In this document: piece by piece, positions 23,891 through 23,943 of the stretch
How the letters are laid out: the number at the start of each line of letters is the position of its first letter
How positions within the stretch are numbered: position 1 is the first letter of the stretch
Assembly: GCA_964556665.1 (NCBI GenBank)
Contig: CAZKXU010000050.1
Span: forward strand, 1-23,943
From: CAZKXU01 sp964556665
GTDB taxonomy: Bacteria; Bdellovibrionota_C; UBA2361; CAZKXU01
Length of the DNA: 23,943 nt
Reading direction: 5' to 3'
The notes under the pieces: model-generated
Database searches by the model: none
Told to the model about the DNA's origin: nothing
The model's input: only the letters and a program-made list of their open reading frames with translations
Made by a program: the position numbers and the translations under genes

Positions 23891-23943
23891 CCTAGAAAGA
23901 GCAGTTCGAACTAAGAAAAGGCGAAAAATGCCCGAAAACACAC
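23891..23943 (+). repeat. R element copy 3, truncated by window end
   Basis: The first 53 bases of the R element, starting CCTAGAAAGAGCAGTTCG and running into GCCCGAAAACACAC. It differs from R2 at a single base that I could find, and is in the same orientation. Its shared flank with R2 is only TCAA before CCTAG. It lies downstream of the candidate RNA and could contribute its transcription stop. Confidence 0.85.

Noticed and set aside
23363..23914. Several overlapping open frames of 60-94 codons on both strands
   Set aside because: They overlap each other within the helical RNA region, lack ribosome sites, and their composition reflects the G+C-rich stems. None resembles a known protein.

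Overview
The window is about 24 kb of an AT-leaning bacterial chromosome, densely packed with ordinary housekeeping, signalling and envelope genes on both strands. No tRNA, rRNA, CRISPR array, phage gene or transposase was seen. A predicted lipoprotein M48 protease, MreB, paired ABC exporters, HDOD and response-regulator proteins and a ComEC channel fit a rod-shaped, didermic, free-living bacterium of a poorly cultured (perhaps deltaproteobacterial-grade) lineage. The phylum is inference only.

Layout. 1-3138: a tandem pair of ABC exporter half-transporters (the first cut by the window edge), read as a heterodimer with one degenerate nucleotide-binding domain. 3335-5135: a receiver protein with a histidine-kinase dimerisation helix but no ATPase domain, convergent with an HDOD protein. 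5553-7186: a three-gene partner-switching cassette (STAS antagonist, receiver fused to an RsbW-like ATPase, zinc-ribbon protein). 7183-8887 (minus): a membrane-anchored Cas4-like nuclease split in frame by one stop codon, and an M48 lipoprotein protease. 8902-12774: ComEC-type channel and a double glycosyltransferase. 12807-14863 (minus): MreB translationally coupled to a GAF/degenerate-GGDEF protein. 15032-17459: an unrecognised, largely disordered 591-residue protein flanked by almost identical inverted repeats. 17539-19153 (minus): UspA then phosphofructokinase, divergent from a CBS-domain protein (19378-19761). 19787-23011 (minus): a SWIM/SNF2 ATPase. 23151-23745: a strong promoter followed by about 560 bases without a credible gene that fold into a series of long helices with G-U pairs and GNRA tetraloops, a candidate large structured RNA and the best lead in the window.

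Two dispersed repeat families run through the region. One is a 155-base hairpin element (three copies, the last cut by the window end) whose core resembles a bidirectional terminator. The other is a 20-base motif, TAGTTTCTGTCCGGGAACTC and variants, that begins at or just after the 3' end of four genes, always in the sense direction. In two copies it starts a longer repeat of about 90 bases.
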